A DNA stretch of 64,000 bases from Odiellus spinosus (taxonomy: Eukaryota; Arthropoda; Arachnida; Opiliones; Phalangiidae), in contig OY987225.1 in NCBI GenBank assembly GCA_963920705.1, forward strand, positions 9,815,691 through 9,879,690, in the 5' to 3' direction. Below the pieces are notes generated by a model that was not told where the DNA came from, did no database searches, and worked only from the letters and a program-made list of their open reading frames with translations. The position numbers and the translations under genes are program-made. Below are positions 63,776-64,000 of this stretch, piece by piece; positions within the stretch are counted from its first letter, which is position 1, and every line of letters begins with the position of its first letter.

Positions 63776-64000
63776 TATAATATTGAATCGCATCGACAAA
63801 AATGAGCATAGAAAGCGAAACAATTCTTTAAAGCAAGAGAACATAATTCAGGAGACCAGAAGTATGTGGCCGTTTATTTAACTCGCCGACATCAATTTCC
63901 GTTTCGTATAACCTATTTAACATTCTAAATCTTTATTTTTTTATTATACTTAAGTTAGACGTGCTTTAGATACAGACTTCAATAATTGGCCAACTACTTA

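Overview
This is eukaryotic DNA, most likely from an arthropod and probably an insect. It has GT-AG introns with pyrimidine-rich acceptors. It has Ty1/copia and Ty3/gypsy retrotransposons, a Maverick/Polinton remnant, a mariner-like DUF4817-type transposase of a kind common in arthropods, and degenerate TTAGG-type (insect telomere-like) repeats. No standard host housekeeping gene is visible. Nearly all recognisable content is mobile-element or satellite DNA, and most of it is broken.

Layout. 1-4544: decayed Maverick/Polinton genes on the minus strand (a small ORF open to the window edge, a basic small ORF, a packaging-type ATPase and a fragment of protein-primed DNA polymerase B). Among them on the plus strand lies a compact spliced gene of unknown function (2711-3396). 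5638-6179: LINE endonuclease fragment. 6329-7823: 1.5-kb fold-back element. About 8090-12521: minus-strand copia element without a gag, with a 597-bp tandem duplication of its RNase H end. 12801-15905: second copia element, plus strand, head-to-head with the first and truncated before the reverse transcriptase. Both copias carry a methyl-CpG-binding-like (MBD) domain between integrase and reverse transcriptase.

15930-32188: a large DNA transposon with long inverted terminal repeats. It encodes a DDE-type transposase-like protein followed by a zinc finger and a ubiquitin/SUMO-protease-like domain. A complete gypsy element with identical 219-bp LTRs (24597-30309, ATAT target duplication) sits inside the gene. 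Two MITE-like hairpins lie upstream of it.

31919-50400: a 6.76-kb tandem duplication containing the transposon end, a dead DUF4817 transposase, a 350-bp hairpin and a 20/23-bp satellite array. The second copy's array is expanded to about 9 kb and forms the left arm of a fold-back structure (41140-52700), with a 0.3-kb loop and an inverted, diverged right arm. The very long ORFs here are a periodicity artefact. 53868-58328: a second complete gypsy element with near-identical LTRs and a GGTAA target duplication, inserted between a SINE-like tRNA relic and TTAGG-like repeats. 58615-64000: minisatellites, a tRNA-Arg-like relic, a near-perfect 504-bp palindrome and CCTAA-type repeats.

The genes do not form a host pathway. 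The window is a nested transposon graveyard with two young gypsy insertions and two unusual domain captures: MBD in copia, and a C19-like peptidase with a transposase. All homology statements come from reading motifs by eye; no database search was run.
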